Shown here one piece after another: positions 35,201-48,436 of a DNA stretch of 64,000 nt. The stretch comes from Antedon bifida. Taxonomy: Eukaryota; Echinodermata; Crinoidea; Comatulida; Antedonidae. The DNA lies in contig OY727096.1 of the NCBI GenBank assembly GCA_963402885.1, positions 31,725,820-31,789,819 of the forward strand, in the 5' to 3' direction. Position 1 is the stretch's first letter. Every line of letters starts with the position of its first letter. The translations under genes were made by a program, and so were the position numbers. The notes beneath the pieces are model-generated. The model searched no databases and was not told the DNA's origin. It saw nothing but the letters and a program-made list of their open reading frames with translations.

Positions 35201-38200
35201 GTGATTCTAACGATTGCACAATCCTTGAAGTAGATGTTGGGCGATTAGACGTCGAATCAAATTTTACTTTATCTCTTATAATATTACGAACAGAACCCGA
35301 TACAGACGAAGTTACCTTAAAATATAAATATAAAAACTACCTTACTTTCTTAACTTTCCTTTTTTCTGGTATCAGTAAAATTAATTATGATTGTACTTAG
35401 ATAATCTAAATTAGGAATTCGAAATGGCTTTCACGCTAAAGTACGTTTATTTTCTTTGAATAATCATGAAGAAATAACTTTGGATTTACATTAAACCACG
35501 ACAGCAGTTATTTCAAAATGTGACAGTTATTACAAAGTATGACAGTTTTGTTACAAAAATATTATATTAAAAGTATTAAAGTGCGACGATTATTAATGTT
35601 ACAAATTCAGTAAATGAATGCCATAAAATAATGTTGGAATAGCCGTTAATAATTAGGAAAAATGGAATTTGATATCGTTTGATTCCAATGCTTTATAAAG
35701 TAAGCCCAATCAAGGCAACAGGATGCTGAGCTCTGACCTGATCGTATCGCAACCACAGATGCACCTTTTGATCTACCGGAGGTCAGTGTCATGTTAAATT
35801 GCCTTGGCCTAATGTATTTTAGTGCTAGAAATAGCATAATTACCTCGAAGGATGCTGAATGAACAAGAACTACATTCTCCAATACATCAGCAATCGAATC
35901 CATAGCATTACCAGAAATAGTGTTTATACCTGATGTTAAATCTTCAAGTAAATTGGACACTTCGTGAACGTTAGACTCAGTTACTACAATCTATATTAAA
36001 CAAAAATGGTTTGCATGTAAAAAGTTACTGTACTTTCAATATTAAAATATTTACTTTAATATGTTTTTAATGCAGTTATAGGGTATTGTTCCGTTTCAGA
36101 CACTGACAATTATTGTTTCACTCTAATATATAGGCCAATCATGGAGTAAATTATATACAAACGATTAAAATGAATTTGTTCATACACGACGAATTCAAAC
36201 TATAACAACACGCTATTAAATGGGATTGAATATACATCGTAATAGTATAAATACATGATACGGCTGTTTCGAAACGATATACCCAAGAAACTTGATACAA
36301 TAGGAAAATGGAGACCCCACACTACAAAAAAAGAGACCCTGCGTAAATTGGAGACCTTACAATATGAAAAGACAGATATACTGAAAAGAAAACCCTGATA
36401 TTAAAAAGGAGAGACTCCAATATACAAAAAGTGTGACTATAATTCTTTATATTGGAATGTTGTCTTTCCCATGATGTTGTTATTAACAACCCCAAACAAT
36501 GGCAACCCAAACATAGTACTGTTGCATCGTGTAAGCCTACAGTCTACTTTCTTTCTAGGTCTTCCAATTCGTATATTAAGGTCTCCTTTTTAATACATCT
36601 GACAAACTAAACATATTTCTAAATTTAGAAATATATTGTTATCATCTTACTATTTCACCAAAATGTTATTTATTTCATCCATTACCTGACTAAGTCGATT
36701 CAGTTGATCGTCGACATTTTCATTACCAAAACAATCTGTTGCAATGACTTTGTTTGACCAATGCGCAATTTCATCATTTCCAATGCAAACTTTAGTAGCC
36801 ATAGAAGTACCACCTGAAAAAAGATTTTTAAAAAACAATTTACACTTTTTTACTGTAGATATATGGTATATTGTGCTTCCATCTTTAAAATTAATATTAA
36901 TACAAAGATTAGACCTAGTATTTCAAATGCAACAATGTCAGAGGACACGAAGATTATATGAATATTATACTTACTGTGTTTTGCGTATACCGGACATGTT
37001 TGTTTTGAATTTGCAGATTTTCCACTTCTTGTATTGGGAAACTGGTAAAAGCCATCGTCTACCTCGGGGCAACCGACTGTAAAAAACACACCAATATTTT
37101 TCGTATATTTATACTTAACATTATAACATAATCTTACGAACTGAATTTTGCAGACTCTTAGCTTTCATTGTGAGGTGTTAATTAACTAGATTATTCACGT
37201 TATATCTTAATACTTAAATAAATAAATTGCTTTCTTATACATTCATTCATTTCATTCATTCATAACTATTCACATAAGTTACTATGTAGGTTTCAAATTA
37301 CACACAATTCTTCTTACCGTATATTTCAACCATGAATGAGCAGACTGCCTTATTGCCAGAGTAATCTTCAACAGTGTACGAAACTTGTTCTATCCAAACA
37401 AAAAAATCCTCACCAGAAAAGTGGGTTGAGTTAATAGTTTTTACTGCTATTCCATCATTATCTGTCACTTTTGGTTCTTCCCATGTAACTGGATGAACAT
37501 CTTCTGAACTAGGAGTGGGGATATAGATATCAGTTGGGCATGACGTAAATACAGGTGGCGTAAGATCTAAAAACAAAAAACTGCATGGTTATAAACTTAA
37601 ATAATTCCAGATATATCTATAAAAATCAAAAACACAATTGAATTATATCGTTTAAAGATGTATTGTCCCAATGAAAAAAAATCAACATTTTTTTGCTGAA
37701 TATTCTATTTTAATGTCACATTCACTTTGACCAAAAATTGGATCAAAGACATATACCTGAAAAACTGTAATTTAAAGCAAAAAATAGTCAATGGATTTTT
37801 TATTTTAATTTAACTGTTTACTCTGTCTTTTTATAAGTGAAAACATTATTTTTTATGGAATTTTTTTCTATGGAAGTGATTAACTTGATTAAAACTACTA
37901 AATGACATATTCAAAGATTTTATTAATTTTCATTTTTCGTTTTTGGGGGACAATACATCTTTAATGATTACAAAACGAATATCATAATACGTGTTATTAC
38001 CTTTCACTTCAATTTTGATAATACACGTAGTAGTATGTCCATGATTATCAGTAGCATTGTAGAATACATAGTGTAAGCCAATCTTGAATACACTACCAGG
38101 AGTTGCTGTATGCTGCACGTTCACACTTCCCGAGTTATCGGTAAATGTTGGAGTCGGCCAGTAAACACGTGCTTTGTCTCTATTATGCTTGACATTTACA

Positions 38201-41200
38201 CTTTGATAGTTGTTGCAATTGGTTGCTTTTGGTGGCTCAACATCTATTTTTTCCATCACATAAAATGTTTGAAGTAAACATAAAAAAACACAGTAAGTTA
38301 AATTAAACATCATTGTTTGGAAAACGAATTATATTTCAGAATGATTTATCTATTATTATGTTATAAAATTAAATCATGGTGAATTTACAAATTTCAGAAT
38401 TAATTTTGAAAGATCTGGTTATATTTCTCAAATAGTGTAACTACTTTTTTGAAAAAATTAACCTTTACTCGTGAAGCACGACGACTTGTTTTGGAATTTA
38501 ACTTTTACGCACTTTCGAAATCCTATAATGTTGTTTATTAGTTATGTCCAAATGCAAGATATTGAAGAGTTATAGTTTTCTACTGTAGAACTTCTTGAAT
38601 GGTATGATAAACAACTGTTTTTATTAGAGGGTGCGGTTAATTATAGAATAATGTAATGAAGCTTTGAGGAACACACTCCATAACCCTCGATCGATCACAC
38701 ATGTGTTTGTGATGTTAAGAATATTCTTATGTTTCCATGGGTTCAATGAAATATTATTATTATTTCTCATTCCTACTATTAGGCCTATATTTATCACAGA
38801 CCTCGTTTACCGAAACTGATAAAGAACAAATCCACACGTAAGACATATCACAAACATTACCACCACATAACAACTACTCATACAATATAACTCATTAATT
38901 TACATAGCATAACTTCCAACATGCCTGTATATTAATCAAAATGTTTGAATATAATTCAGTCAGTTAAATCTACTGCGGCAGACTAGACTGTAGCTATCGC
39001 ATCCCACCCATCATTATACTTCCGTTTATTACACTGGATAACTATATGATAATAACTGAATGATAAGGTCACCGACAATGAAGTAGCATATTGAACAGCA
39101 GTCGGGATAATGGTATTGTTGTTTAGGGCGGAAATATATAGATTGTTAAACGTGAAGAGTTCCTTGGTAACATTAACCTTTGATTAGGTTAATATGTTTG
39201 TTGTGACCTACTTTATGGGTACCACAGACTTTCCTTGACATAAAATCGTAGTAAAATCAGATAAGAGTTCAATTATTTTTCGGTTAACACAACTTCGAAT
39301 ATTCAATATTAAATTCATATTACCAAAAAGACATACCGTCAATAAAAACATCAAATGTACACGATCCTACATTTCCCGACTTATCAATTGAATCGTAACG
39401 TACTTGAGTTGTTCCCAGATAGAATATATCACCACGTTGATGAGTAGAAGTAATTGAAATATGTTCATCTCCATTATTATCAGAGAACCTGGGTGGTTTC
39501 CAATTTACCACCCCGCTGTAATTCAACCCTGGTTCATTTTTGCTCATAATTGTTGACGGACAATAAATAGCGATAGGTCCCTGTACATCTGTAAATAAGT
39601 TAATATTGTAAGAAATTATACGTATACACAACAATACCTTAAATTTATATTCTACAGAGTTTAATTGAATAAACAAATAGTTACAAAGCTACGACGTTTT
39701 TAAAGTTTGGCTCCCACGTCGAATGAGTTGACTAATCATAACAGTTCAGATGGTGGTGTAGATGAAGACCCTAGATAACATTACTAGAGTATAATTTTAG
39801 TAGAATCCGTAATATTAAATGTAAATACTTAATTGAATTGTGAGTGGACATCGACCGATTCAGCACGCTCTATCGCGAATTTCGACTATTAACAGATAGA
39901 GTAATAAAGTAGTTATGTATAGTTACGTAATGGACCCCTCGGAATATTGACACACGAACAATACGCGTGCAAGGGTAGATGTGTCCTGGATGGTACTGTA
40001 GCCTACTAACATTTAAAAAACATTCTATCTCTATCCAATGACTTGTTCGTTTTTGTATAGTTGTAATTGTAATGTGTACATGTCATACCTTCATTGCAGT
40101 ATTGACCATCCCATCCAGGAGTACAAGCACACGTGAAGGTGTTTTCACCATTTACGCATGATACATTCCGATGGCAAGTTACATCTATACAATAATCCAC
40201 TGAAATAAAAGAAAAATAATAAAATGCATGTATTCATCACTGAACTGAATGCAGAATGCGTTTTATCAGCTCATGTATCAATATGCTGGGTTTTGTGTGG
40301 TAGTCTTAGGAGTTTGTACCTCCAAAATATTTAGCACAACATTTACACAAATGGCTTTATGAATATCATAATATTAACATTTTCATATGAACGTTAAACA
40401 TAAAAACAGTCTACCTTCAATCGTTACTGTGAACGAACAGTTCACGCTCCTAGCGCCAACATCAGTAGCTGTATATCGGACAACTGTTGACCCGACCGGA
40501 AAATGTTCACCTGGGCTATGTGTACATACTAATGCGATTTGAATGGAAGCTGTTTCTAGCCAGGGAATATGCTCTTCCTTTTCTGTCTGGTACTTCGCTA
40601 TAGCTGGCTCCCAACCAACCTCCATTGTATTTATATCAGCTGTAACTGTTATTCTTATATCTTCTGGACAGGATAGGCTAATATCTTTAATTATAACATA
40701 ATATTATTATATTTATATATTATACATAACTGACAGAAATAGGCCTACATTCAATATAAATTATTCGTTATAAGTAGTGATATATAATCAGCGATATTTC
40801 CTCTGTGATCCTCTTTCATACTTTTTAAAATACAATGAGTGTTAAAACTAAAACAAAAACTAAATAGAGGCCTAGTGCATATTGCAATGTACAATAAAGT
40901 CACATGCTTAGAGCCTGCAGAAAAGACTACATAAAGAATTCTAACCATTATTGTGACCTTCCTTTAAAAAAAGTCTCATAGGAATGAAAATGGTTGAATA
41001 TTTATAGACAAAGCATGCATATTATTTTAAATCAGATTTGAAATAAAATTTTACAAAATGTAATCACTTCAAAATGTAATATAGTAAGTAGTAATAGTAT
41101 TTTTTGGTTATTCAGCCTACGCATTGGATTAGTTTTGTTATTATTATAATATTAACAAATGAATACCCTATATACTGCGATGAAGTATGATTCCTTATTC

Positions 41201-44200
41201 TCAAAATAGAACGACTGTCAACGATTTTGTCTTTTATAAAAAATATTTATTTATTTATTTTGTCTTTATATTGAATGACACTTTCAGTGCTAAAGCATTG
41301 ATTTCTAAAGTTTTCAGTAGGGAACATTAACAATATAATAAAAATAATTCAAAGACAACTAACACAGTATTTTACATCAGTGCACACACATTTACAATAA
41401 GGTAACTATCTACAAAACATACAGTATATAATAAATAATGGATGGAATTCGAGGTAAAAGATACTTAATCAGTAATATTTTGGATTGAATTTTTAAAAGT
41501 TGAAAGTGTCATAAATTTATAAATATATCGAATGGAAGCTAACGTGTTCAGTTTAAAGTTGGAATTTAATTGATTGCAACGTGTTGAACTCACCTAGACA
41601 CTGTAAAGTATAGTCAGAGCAACAGTCTTCAACATTTGCTGATCCGCATAGATGATCGCATTGACATCTTTTTGCGGGGTCATACTTTCCGCATCTATTT
41701 AAACAACTCTCACTTAATCCTGTAGTAACATAACAATACAAGTACTTTATTTATTATCACAAGGTTGTTTTATATAGGTTTAGGCTACTACGTAGTCTTT
41801 GGTTTACAAAAGAAATATCTATAAATATGTATTATAACTTTTGGCTATTCATCTTAAGCAATATGCTTATAGCCTAAACGTTACGAAATAAGTTTCATTT
41901 TTATATTTCTATTTGTGTTGTAAAATCTGGATTTGTTCTGTGTGTTTTATCACCATTTTTCTGTTTCTAGCATGATTTTATGTGATTCCTACGAACATCT
42001 TAGTCCTCTGCCAAGTAAAATCGTATAACCAGACAGACCTTTTGGAAACGGACTATAAACTCTATAATTATTAAGAAACTGAACGATAGTAGAGGTGAAA
42101 ATTATGTCGGTCTACAATATTTAAAAGAAATTACTCAAAATAGTGTAAAATATAAAACCATGAATAGAAAAACAATACTTTTAGCACCTCTAGTTATTCA
42201 GAGAAGCTGACACGTTCGGCTAAGCCTGCCTTGGTTAGGCAGCCATCTTAGGAGAGGGAAACAGTTAGCTGCATCTTCTTTGATCAAAAGTTTCTTTAGA
42301 GATGGTGTCTCGATAAAATAAATAGTAGTGTTTGTGAGATGATCTTCTTTTTTAAATGAAGCACATGGGGATTGTTTTCCGAGGTAAAATTGGGAGGTAA
42401 TGTCTAAAAAGTCGTATTATTGTAGCAGCAATTCACAAAGTTTACATCATTCATTTTCATGTCCCCTATTGTCCTGCTAAAAAGGGAAGCCCATTGGCTT
42501 ATTTTCGAGGTTTTACAGTATTTTAAATTAAAATTCATATTTTTTTTTCTTTTTAAGTATCCGAGGCCTATAGAGTGACACTGTAAAATAATAATATAGC
42601 GTGTCTATTTAATACTAAAAGTTAAAACCTATTGTTAAGACGATCTTTTTGTCTTAAATACGTATAACATACATTGTATTTCAAGTTCATTTTTTGGTAT
42701 TGCTTTAGATTTGAAGTACCTAACATGACGGATATTATAATCTGAGGATCAAAATACACCACTTGTTGGAATCTTCATATTTTAGTCATTGGTCACTTTA
42801 CCTGTGATTGTCGGATCTTTTGATTGCTATGTGAATGCGTGGTGATAATGAAGTTTGGCATTAAAATTAATTAATTTTCATAATAGTACGTAATTATCAT
42901 ATTGAATAAAAAATAATCTTATAACTCTACATACATTCCATGTTCTAAACTAATAATCATTGGGTTTATAAATAGATTATCTCTTATTTTGTACAGTTAA
43001 TAATAGCTTTGTGGTTTTATAATCTGTTATTTATAAACATTAGAAACATTTCTTTGATCTGAAAAACACAAACATAAAGATACCAAATAATAAATATAGT
43101 AGGTAAACCTACCAATTATTATAAAATTAATTTGATATTTATTATGCCATTTATAAGTGAAAACATTATTTGTTTTTCTATGGAAGTGATTATTTATTAG
43201 AACTACAAAATAACCTATTTAATTTAATGATTTAATTAATCTTTAATTTTCATGTTTTTGGGGACAATACATCTTTGAGGTTAGTACGCGTTTAATTTTG
43301 TCGACAATCGAAACTTCGTAATCAACAAAAAATCTTGTTGATATCAGAGGGCCTAGTTATAATCAGTGGCTGTGATGTACTAGTACACCGGGGTAACCCC
43401 CTACTCGTACCGAAAGGTGTACTAGGTTCTTTAAAGTGCACATGAGCTAGATGCGTACACGGGTTATAGCTCTTATCCAAAAAAGACTATATAATTTGAT
43501 GCAGAAATATATTATACACTCTAGCCTAAACAAAATCATGATCAACTTGATATACTGGATATACATGCTTTGAAATGTGGATAAAATAGACGAATAATGA
43601 TTTTAAGAAGAGTAGAGCACAACAAGAAAAAAATGTTGCTGATATTGTTACGTATCAAACTGAACAAATATGAATCAAATGAAAAACAAAACTAAACTAA
43701 TGCATATCACCACCAAAAAGCGTAACTTTGTTCATTTACGTGTACGTAGGTTATACACTTACCTGTAATGTTAACGGTAATGTTATTGCAATGTTAATGT
43801 ATTTATATAACACATTCAAGTCGTCATGGGTCATAAAGCGGGGAGTTACGATACTGTATATCCCAACATCCGACAAACTCACCCAAGCAAAACATTAAGT
43901 GCGTCTATACCAACTTAGACGGCGGCGTCTCAAATAAAGCCGACCTTTAATTTTGGAAGAAAACCCCAATATATTTTTGCTTTAGAAACAAAGCTTAAAG
44001 AGAATGATTCAAGTGACATATTTTGATACTATAATTGTTCAAAGGGATCGTTTTTGAGTGGGAGGAGTTATACAACAAACAGGTCCCAATAGAGGAAATT
44101 ATTAACCGCAATGACGTCACTAAAAATTTGCGAGTTGGGTACGAATTGTAAACGAAAAAAATATGTATAAAATGTGAAAAACCATGTATACAATAGCACT

Positions 44201-44886
44201 AATTGTCACAACGCCTCCTTATTGTTGTATAGGCAAATCTGACTAAAAAAAATAAATTTAATTTGGGATTATCTGAAAAACCTCTGACCACAGCCTATAG
44301 CCTATCGCGTACAAATAATACAGTACTCTGAGAATAAGGTCAAAATATAACATCAACAACGATAACAAGTAGGCCTACTGTGAATACACTACACCAATTA
44401 CATCCTCTCAAATCATAATCTGTCAATTTAGTTTATTATTTTGAAATATTAAAAACGATTTTTAGAAGGTTTAAATGTTAGAAGGCCCTGTGGAGGGAGG
44501 TACAAATTGTTCATACCCATTTTAATTGTAGATAGCCTACTGATATCCAGAGATCGGAACGAAACGTGGTTTGTAGCTGTGTGTCTTCACCCGATAGCCA
44601 GCAACTGAGTTTACCAGCTATTAATCAATGAAATGACAATTAATGTAATAGTATGGTTTTGAGTGGAGTTTTGTGTTGACGGTATGTTTGTTTTATGATA
44701 GGCCTACTTGTTTTGTGAAAATCTACTACTACAGTAGAAACACATTGTTATTTTACCAGAGTGTAATAACACGACAAATAGGCAAAACAATTACTTTACT
44801 TTATTTACTACATAATAACTGAACTTACCTTGTTGAAAAGTCAACAACAAACATGTCATTGCCAATAGCTTTTTTGATTGTATCAT
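32208..44886 (-). CDS. Adhesion G-protein-coupled receptor, SMB-HYR-EGF-HYRx3-HRM-GAIN-7TM, 17 exons
   Basis: Exons (minus): 44829-44886, 41594-41719, 40415-40684, 40089-40199, 39337-39588, 38001-38243, 37318-37566, 36975-37076, 36686-36813, 35844-35990, 35006-35315, 34625-34794, 34168-34320, 33488-33609, 33111-33373, 32854-32920, 32208-32745. Phases close at 3309 nt, 1102 residues. Order: signal peptide (KKLLAMTCLLLTF); somatomedin-B-like domain (about 20-61, eight Cys); HYR (62-151); EGF (152-188); three HYR (189-436); hormone-receptor-motif-like Cys domain (437-513); GAIN domain ending in a GPS (723-773: NCVYW, DDGC, CHCNHLTNFAVLM) with an intact HL/T cleavage triad; 7TM from about residue 774 (TM3 HYFVLSSLLWMAAEA, TM6 GLTWLFGF, TM7 FQGLIIFIFFCLRN); short Ser/Thr-rich tail. 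Family knowledge: autocleaved, tethered-agonist receptors at the cell surface. The ligand is unknown. Intron 1 (3.1 kb) could hide another phase-1 exon. Confidence 0.9.
36300..36470. repeat. Degenerate GGAGACC-type tandem repeat in a GPCR intron
   Basis: Loose repeats of (A)nTGGAGACCCCACACTA / AGAGACCCTG / TTGGAGACCTTACAATA lie in the intron between 35990 and 36686. Period is about 25-30 bp, poorly conserved. Confidence 0.5.
37656..37960. mobile_element. Complete MITE, AGATGTATTGTCCC ends, 305 bp, TTAA target
   Basis: Flanked by TTAA (37652-37655 and 37961-37964), with ends AGATGTATTGTCCC and GGGGGACAATACATCT. It is inserted in the GPCR intron between exons 38001-38243 and 37318-37566. Best-preserved copy of the family in this window; others are at 2317-2593, 17690-17975 and 43141-43277. 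Confidence 0.85.
41236..41520 (-). mobile_element. Possible LINE/SINE 3' end with AAAT-type tail
   Basis: On the minus strand a non-coding stretch ends in AAATAAATAAATAAATA, as retroposed elements often do. No RT sequence was seen. It lies in the GPCR intron between exons 2 and 3. The left boundary is a guess. Confidence 0.3.
42345..42540. repeat. Dispersed repeat with CTCGAAAATAAGCCCA core, copy 1
   Basis: The block GCCCATTGGCTTATTTTCGA and the following AGGTTTTAC are the reverse complement of the block near 48738-48760. It is in intron 1 of the GPCR gene. Boundaries are uncertain. Confidence 0.45.
43141..43277. mobile_element. Partial MITE, AGATGTATTGTCCC family
   Basis: Contains ATAAGTGAAAACATTATTTG, CTATGGAAGTGATTA and the terminal GGGGACAATACATCTTTGA, as in the intact copy at 37656-37960. 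The left half is missing. It lies in intron 1 of the GPCR gene. Confidence 0.65.
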
Positions 44887-46130
44887 TTTGCCACCATGAA
44901 CATGTAATTGAACAAATGCCATTAATCCTTAAAGCGTAGCGTATGAGAAACGGATATACAGCTCCTTGTACTGAAATATTTCAAATGATTCGATGAGTGG
45001 TGGTGTGTGTTTAGTGAATAGCAACGACGTTCCACTTGAGCAGTGGCCATGTCAGTATTGTTCCGATGTTAAATCCACTATACACAATTCGTCCAAACAC
45101 AAATCAAATCACTTCTATTGTAAAACACATAATAGCGATTGTAATAGTCGGAAAAAGTAGATTATTGTTACTTAAATTTTGTACTTGGCAAAATACCAAG
45201 TATTTTACTTGTTGTTGTGAATGTTTGTTACTTAGCAAAGAGGACAGGTCTCTTGCTTTGTATGTTTATTTGCATGAAAAGTCAATAATTTGTATTACCG
45301 CTACTTATTAAGGCCAATTTACACAGACGTCGAGCGGTAACGGTAATACACATAATAGAATCAATGTTATTCCTTATGACCATTTACACACAACGCGGAG
45401 CGGACGGGCGGTATAGATATAGATTTTATGTTTTTTATGTTTAACAGCTTATGGTTTCCCCCCAATCTGTACTCAGAAGGTTTGACCCTTTACCGGGTTA
45501 TTAGTACCACCTACAAGATTCCGGAAATGTCAAGTCTACTGTCCAGACCGTCTCTAAAAATATCAATTTATAGTTATACGCTATAGGGCCTTATATAATA
45601 TAATTTTAATATTTGACCCATTGAAAACGAAATGGTCATATCTTTGCAGCGTTAGATTAAATGAATTAATTTTAGTGTTCAATTATTTGGGAGATGCATG
45701 GTAATATTCGTTCTAATGGAAAACTAACAGTTGGACAAACTTTAAATCGGGCTCAGATCAAATTAATTTACTAATAAGAACTTTTCGAAGAAAATGATCC
45801 AAACTCTTTTTATTGACCTGGCATGGAGTACACATTCCCATGTCTAAAAACTATTGACCGTAAAAAAGGTTTCTATGTGAAATTGTTCAAAAAATATATA
45901 TTGATATGTTGTATAATAACAACATTTTACTTAATATACAACAAATTTAATTATCTATCAACAATTAATTTTCAGTTTGTTCTGGTGAAAATAACATTGG
46001 GTACAGGGAAAACAGTGTATTTTTACTTATGTGAACAGCGCCCTCAATCTTAATTTTCCCCGAAAAAATGCTAGTTTTATGTGGTTTCATAAACTGAACT
46101 TTAATGTTTCATTACATAATTTCTAAATTA
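44887..46130. other. Upstream region of the GPCR gene; MITE-like end at 45309
   Basis: No TATA box was assigned. TTAAGGCCAATTTACACAGA at about 45309 looks like the end of a TTAA-target MITE, but no matching right end was identified. The open frames at 45036-45311 and 45823-46053 have no recognisable similarity. Confidence 0.4.
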
Positions 46131-46660
46131 TTCGAATACATACAAACATAGTCTAGCAAGCTAAGCACTTTTATGGCAATATCATGTGACTGTCTGCGCT
46201 GGGTCTATCGGGATCAACAAAACATTTTTGATAAGTTTATAAAACCATTTATTTATTTATTTATTATGGTTTAAAACAACTTCCACACCAGCAGCAAAAG
46301 CTGAAAATGGTGGATTACAATACAAATTATTCCATCAAAAAACAAATATGAGAAACACAAATTACAAGTAAACCTAAAAAGTTACAACATTCTAGATTCG
46401 TACGGTATTGTTGACTTGTTTAGTCTTTCAGTCCTACACCTACGCCTCTCCAAGCCATTGCCTGCATAACTTCTGGGATATCTAGTACGTATGGATTTGT
46501 ACGACGGTAACATATCCCTGAATTCTATCAGAAGCCAGAATATCTATATTTATTACCCATTAAAGCTATAATATTCTGGTCACACCCTGATATGTACCAT
46601 ATCTGTCTTGCAGTTACCAAACATTCTTCTTAGTATTAAATAAATTCATCAGGTTCCAAA
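46130..46660. repeat. Dispersed segment, copy 1, carrying an insertion
   Basis: 46130-46250 and 46550-46660 match 51690-51925 in order: GGCAAT, TCTGG or CTGGGTCT, CAACAAA, ATAAAACCATTTATTT, then CACACCCTGATATGTACCAT and TTGCAGTTAC. In this copy about 300 bp starting with a (TTTA)n run separate the two blocks. Confidence 0.6.
46248..46552 (-). mobile_element. Retroposon-like insertion with (TAAA)n tail
   Basis: It is absent from the paralogous segment at 51690-51925. On the minus strand it ends GGTTTAAAACAA-complement sequence followed by (TAAA)n, suggesting target-primed insertion of a LINE or SINE 3' end. No coding sequence was seen. Confidence 0.45.
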
Positions 46661-47570
46661 TGTGTAAACTGTTAAATTTTACCTTCAATTGCCCTGATTG
46701 ATGTTAGATTTAACCAAGGTAATCTGGTTTAACAAAATAAGTAAAATTGGATTTGTTTTGCCCTCGAATTGGCTTGGTTCTTGGTTTATGCGCCAGGATC
46801 CTGGATTCAAATCCTGTCAAACAAAACAACTTGACTCCCACCAGAGTTAAAATTCAGATTAAATTTATTTGTCATACGTGAAGGTACATTGAAATAGTAC
46901 CAGCTTGGTGATCAATATAAATAATAACATGAGGAACACTTGTATACAGTGAAATCATACATGGGTTTATGACTTTGATGACAGGAAAAAATGAAGCTCT
47001 TGGTCTGGACGTACAGGAAGTGTACAGTTGACCAGATGATATGAGATTGTTTATGGAGAATATCTTGTGTGTAGGTTTGTCTTTTTTTAAAGTGTTTAAA
47101 TTTCTTATATTGTCTATATGTTATAAATAATATATATTAATCTTGCAGTGTTGCACCGTTCTGGTTTATGGATGTAGGCCTAATGATTGGACACAGACAG
47201 ACGGAAATTTCTTTACAATTAGGTTAGTGTTGTTCGATTTACAAAACAATGGCATAGTAATACCAACTCATCTTAAGTACATGGAGTGTTTCTGCTCAAA
47301 TAACAAGCAATTCATAGCAGATAAACTCTTTGTTGTTTTTTTAATTGCATTTTTTCTAAAACCCAAATGTGTCTGGGTTAAAGTCTTTCTTGTGTATAAC
47401 AAAAGTGCTCCCTCTATATAACATAGAATGTCAACAAATATTTGCCTTTTAGTTATTTTCTAATATTTATGTTTCTGTGTTCAAACTACTACACGTTTTA
47501 AGGAATATTTTTTACTCTAGGTAAGTTATACTTACGAAGCCCTAGAAGGAACATAATAATAATTAAAACA
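46661..47570. other. Intergenic DNA, no gene seen
   Basis: A tRNA-like B box (GGATTCAAATCCTG) near 46802 stands alone without an A box. The plus-strand frame 47143-47421 is not recognised. Confidence 0.4.
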
Positions 47571-47785
47571 AATTAATATCACGTACGTACATGTTATTTA
47601 CGTACGTGATAATAACACGTACGTATAACACGTACGTACGTATTATTATTACGTGTACGTACGTAATATTTATTTAATACGTACGTACGTGTTAATAGTA
47701 CGTACTTACGTAATAATAATACGTACGTACGTAATATTAACACGTATGTACCTATTAAATAACACGTACGTACGTGATATTAATT
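47571..47785. repeat. ACGTACGT palindrome cluster with 20-bp terminal inverted repeats
   Basis: About ten blocks of (ACGT)2-3 alternate with AT-rich spacers. The ends AATTAATATCACGTACGTAC and GTACGTACGTGATATTAATT are exact reverse complements, and much of the interior is also symmetric, so the whole 215 bp is an imperfect palindrome. It is followed by a TTA microsatellite to about 47812. Confidence 0.85.
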
Positions 47786-47879
47786 TATTATTATTATTAT
47801 TATTATTATTATGTCCCCTCTAGAAAATTAAAGCTCTAGTGGCGCACCATACAAAATACCGGATGTTGATTTTGGTGAC

Positions 47880-47915
47880 TACTTCTTCGCATGCAGCTAA
47901 AGTAAAATGACGTCA
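47880..47915. repeat. Short fragment of the nested-transposon interior
   Basis: ACTACTTCTTCGCATGCAGC and ATGACGTCAC match the interior of the element at 12649-13882 and the block at 50370-50610. Confidence 0.5.
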
Positions 47916-48280
47916 CCAAAAAGAACCAAGATGACATGATACCGGATGCAAAAATGGCTGCGCCACAATGGCATTTATATAAATCCATTCTTTAAACACA
48001 CACCCTCTGTATTTTTAAAATTAAAATTCAGAATTCGTGTATTTGTGAAATAAATTTAAACCTAGGTAAACATATTATAATGCATATTATTTGTTCCTAA
48101 TAACACTTATTAAAATGACAATGTGCTTTATGTAACAATAATATAAATATAATTTTCATAATATTTTATGGGGGTGACTTTATTATTTTCATTTTTAAAA
48201 GGAACCTGCAGAGAGAGGGCAGTGTGTAGAGATCGCCACAACAGCAGAGCCATATATTGAGAGCGATAAACATAACATAA

Positions 48281-48436
48281 AAAAAAAAAAAAGATGCCAC
48301 AGTCTTTTGGGGTCGTTTCCAGCACATCACCAGATGCATTGATGTTGTCACACAGTTGGTCGCATACCTTTAACTCTATTCCACCCACGACATACGTGTT
48401 GTTGACACGACGCTCAGGCGACTGAGCTAACTGGTC
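48281..48436 (-). mobile_element. tRNA-derived SINE, copy 1
   Basis: On the minus strand it reads GACCAGTTAGCTCAGTCGCC (A box), TGAGCGTCGTG, then CACGTATGTCGTGGG. The B box seen in the other copy (49777) is deleted here: the sequence goes straight from GTCGTGGGTG to the body. The body has GCATCTGGTGATGTGCTGGA and ACGACCCCAAAAG, and a T run follows. The anticodon arm folds with AAC in the loop, suggesting a Val-type tRNA ancestor, which is tentative. Confidence 0.65.
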
